Below are positions 61,760 through 64,000 of a stretch of DNA of 64,000 nucleotides, one piece after another (the stretch's first letter is position 1; every line of letters starts with the position of its first letter). Below the pieces are notes generated by a model, which was given only the letters and a program-made list of their open reading frames with translations, was not told where the DNA came from and searched no databases. Source of the stretch: Stropharia rugosoannulata (Eukaryota > Basidiomycota > Agaricomycetes > Agaricales > Strophariaceae); NCBI GenBank assembly GCA_028532985.1, contig JANCIK010000008.1:2108001-2172000 (forward strand). The letters run 5' to 3'. The position numbers were made by a program, and so were the translations under genes.

Positions 61760-62181
61760 AATACATCTTTATATATCAGTTCCTCTTTGGAATGGTTACC
61801 TTGTGGCTTAATACATCTTTGATTTTTAATACAATATTTACGACTCCGTTGTTGAAAATGCCAATACTAAGGAGTTAAGCGTGCTGAAGCACGAAGGCAT
61901 GGATAGCAGCGACAAAAAGATGCTATTAATACTGTAGACAATGAAAGGTATGAGATAAGCATGCGTTGTAGTTGGATACAATGACGAATACAAGTTATAT
62001 ACAAGATGTCCTGTTGGAGGATATAATGGGATAGATAGAGCGTGCGTTGTAGTTGGATACAATGATGATATATGTTATACAGAAGGTCCTGTTGGAGGAT
62101 GGGATGGGATGATGATGAGCGTTTGTTCATTACATTTATATTGAAAGTTATATGGAACCATAGCTGCTATACCGAGCGGAT
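61760..62181. other. Convergent 3' stretch, uS5m / cystathionine gamma-synthase
   Basis: No gene. Holds AT-rich 3' flanks and the duplicated 81-bp unit listed separately. Confidence 0.7.
61963..62120. repeat. Imperfect 81-bp tandem duplication
   Basis: GCGTTGTAGTTGGATACAAT starts at 61963 and again at 62044. Both units continue with a CAAGTTATATAC/ATGTTATACAG-like middle and then TCCTGTTGGAGGAT. They differ by scattered substitutions and small gaps. The location is the 3' untranslated or intergenic DNA between convergent genes. Confidence 0.85.
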
Positions 62182-64000
62182 CTATGCGGGGCCAACTACG
62201 GCGTTTTCAGCAGCTTTCAATGCCGTCTCGAAACAGGCAAGTAATGTATGAAAATCTTCCAGTCCAACGCTGACGCGCACTAGACCCTCTTCTACCCCAT
62301 AACGAGCTGCCCAGTCAAGCTCACCGAAATGAGCCAGGATAGTGAATGGACATGCCAGCGTAAAATTGGTGCCCAGGCTTGGACCTTTGTAGCATGGCAA
62401 AGCGTCGAAGAAAGCTTTAGATGCTGCCATGGAGGTGAATGTTAACGAGAATAGCCCGCCAAACCCGCCTGTTTTGCCGTCTTCAGGATCTTTGGTGAGT
62501 ATGCGGCATTTGTCATAATTCTCGCGCGTAGTGTATTTAGGATAGAAAACCTCTTTGATTGCAGGGGATGTAGCACCGGAGGCAAGTGAGCGGCCACGCA
62601 GAAAATCACAGATGGCCTCGGCGTTAGAGTCAATAATGCGGATGCGGCGTTTAAAGTCGCGAGAGTTGCGTTCCATGAATATAGAATCTTCGTCAAAGTA
62701 AACGTCCTCGAAAGTCCTTGTAAGGTGTTGTTTTAATTTTGTGTAGTGGCGGCCCTGGGGATTAAGTATGAGACTGTCGAAAAGAAACACAGGGTTTAGG
62801 TGATATTTCCAACGAAAGTGCCCTAGAACATAGGAAGAAGACGTACCTGCCACCCATAACATTGGACGCTCCGCTGAATACCTTGGTCAAGCTACTGACC
62901 AGGATATCTGCGTATGGAAGAACTTGTACATTCATGAAGTTTCCAATAGTCTCGTCGATTACAACGAGGAAGTCGTATTTGTCGGCAAGAGCGCGAATGC
63001 GTGGAAGATTCGCTGACCGAAGTAATGGATTAGACGGAAACTCCGTGAAAAGTGCAAGTATAGGTGGCCTGCTCGGATTAGCCGCAGCCTCATTTCCGAG
63101 AATCATTTCCAGCTCATCAACGTCGCTCTCTAGTCCAAATCCAAGAAAATGACACCCTGGGCCCCATTTTTGCAGAATTTTGAGTGTGTCAGTATAAGGG
63201 AACCTGGACATAGATAACTTTAGACGCCATTAATATATGTAAAGAAATTGTACTTACCCAAAACACACACTCTTTGCTGGCAGCCTTGTGGACAGTGCAA
63301 GATTATGTGCACTCCAGATAGCGGACATCCCAGTGGGATACAAGAACACATCCTCAGCGCTCACTGTACTGATCCCACGTGTGCTTGGTCCAACAGAGAG
63401 TTCATTCAATGGTGAATTATGACCGTCCCTGAGTAATATACCCGCAACTCTGGAGCGCAAAGCACGCTTCGCGAAAGCCGCCGCAGAAAGAGGAAGATTA
63501 CGCCCATAACGCTCCTCTAGATACACGCTGTCAGGGTTAAGGTCATCCGTAGTTACTGATCTTCGCACTTCGGAGGCTTGTGCATTAAGTAACGTTGCCG
63601 AAGGTTTCATAGATGAATAGTGTCGATTCTGACCTTTCAATAGAAATCGTCCGCCTGTAGGGCTTGTAGGTTGTTGCACTATAGTGGGACTTTCTTTCGG
63701 CAGAAGCGTAAGGCATTTCTCGGCGAGTCGACTTGAAATACCCAGTCCGGTGTGCTGCCAGAACTCCTTAGCTACGGAGAAAGCGTTCGCGGGGAAGAGG
63801 ACGATGTGTAGCTCAGCGCAAGATTTCGATCCTGCATTTGACTTGACTGGCTGTTGAGCATTATCGTCTGCTTCCTCATCGGGGCACATAAAAAGGTGAA
63901 CCAAACGGGCATTGTACGAAGAACCAAGGATTATGGAACGTTGCTGGATGAAGTTTCTACATTCCTCAGCAACAATTTTGGTAGGGAAAAGCATGCATCG
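62182..64000 (-). CDS. STR2: Cystathionine gamma-synthase (5' part outside window)
   Basis: PLP enzyme of transsulfuration that joins cysteine and an activated homoserine to make cystathionine on the way to methionine. Three exons are visible: 64000-63258, 63203-62847 and 62773-62182, with 54- and 73-nt introns. Motifs: [15 protein letters not shown], then [47 protein letters not shown], and the PLP-lysine segment [20 protein letters not shown]. The C-terminus has [19 protein letters not shown]. The long, poorly structured N-terminal region (about 240 residues seen) is typical of the larger fungal Str2-type enzymes, not of bacterial MetB (about 390 aa). An in-frame Met lies at 63994, but the frame is open to the window edge, so the true start is probably beyond it. 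Confidence 0.93.

Overview
The window is nuclear DNA of a filamentous basidiomycete, most likely an Agaricomycete mushroom. Most genes carry several short introns (about 48-75 nt, GT-AG). Three genes encode the DUF6534 seven-helix-like family that is abundant in Agaricomycetes. The housekeeping proteins are eukaryotic (Brr2, SmD1, H2A/H2B, MSH2, mitochondrial uS5). Gene models were assembled by hand, joining open frames across GT...AG introns and checking that phase is kept. No rRNA, tRNA, CRISPR array or bacterial operon was recognised.

Layout. 1-2175 (-): N-terminal part of the spliceosomal helicase Brr2, cut by the window edge. 2.2-6.8 kb: no recognisable gene; short tandem repeats and strand-asymmetric purine tracts. 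6.8-10.8 kb (-): a very GC-rich gene for a 1302-residue Ser-rich low-complexity protein. 10.8-18.0 kb: long gene-poor stretch with a pyrimidine-rich block and microsatellites. 18.0-19.5 kb (+): membrane protein. 19.6-22.1 kb: possible eroded multi-exon gene. 22.2-26.5 kb (+): two tandem DUF6534 paralogues. 27.3-31.6 kb (-): two-RRM Gbp2/Hrb1-like protein with a Gln/Ser/Pro-rich tail. 33.9-34.6 kb (-): SmD1. 35.5-36.7 kb (+): F-box protein.

37.6-37.9 kb (+): a 64-residue metallothionein split over three tiny exons, facing (-) a small protein with two probable ABM-like halves at 38.0-38.8 kb. 39.5-41.5 kb: AT-rich segment bounded by a 15-bp inverted repeat, probably a decayed DNA transposon. 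41.8-43.2 kb: divergent H2A/H2B pair sharing a promoter with an ACGCGT box. 44.5-45.9 kb (+): a CNH-domain protein resembling only the N-terminal part of Vps3/Vps39/TRAP1. 47.3-48.9 kb (-): alpha/beta hydrolase that ends in a possible peroxisomal signal. 50.7-54.9 kb (+): intact MSH2. 56.0-57.2 kb (-): third DUF6534 gene. 58.7-59.6 kb (-): PITH-domain protein, divergent from mitochondrial ribosomal protein uS5 (59.7-61.8 kb, +). 62.2-64 kb (-): cystathionine gamma-synthase, with its 5' part outside the window.

Functional links are mostly housekeeping: pre-mRNA splicing and mRNA handling (Brr2, SmD1, Gbp2-like), chromatin (H2A/H2B), DNA repair (MSH2), mitochondrial translation (uS5m), and sulfur metabolism plus thiol-based metal binding (cystathionine gamma-synthase, metallothionein). 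I see no defence or biosynthetic cluster. The most useful items are cryptic small or multi-exon genes (metallothionein, ABM-like protein), the truncated CNH gene, the PTS1-like end of the hydrolase, the inverted-repeat element, and the unexplained polypurine/polypyrimidine blocks.
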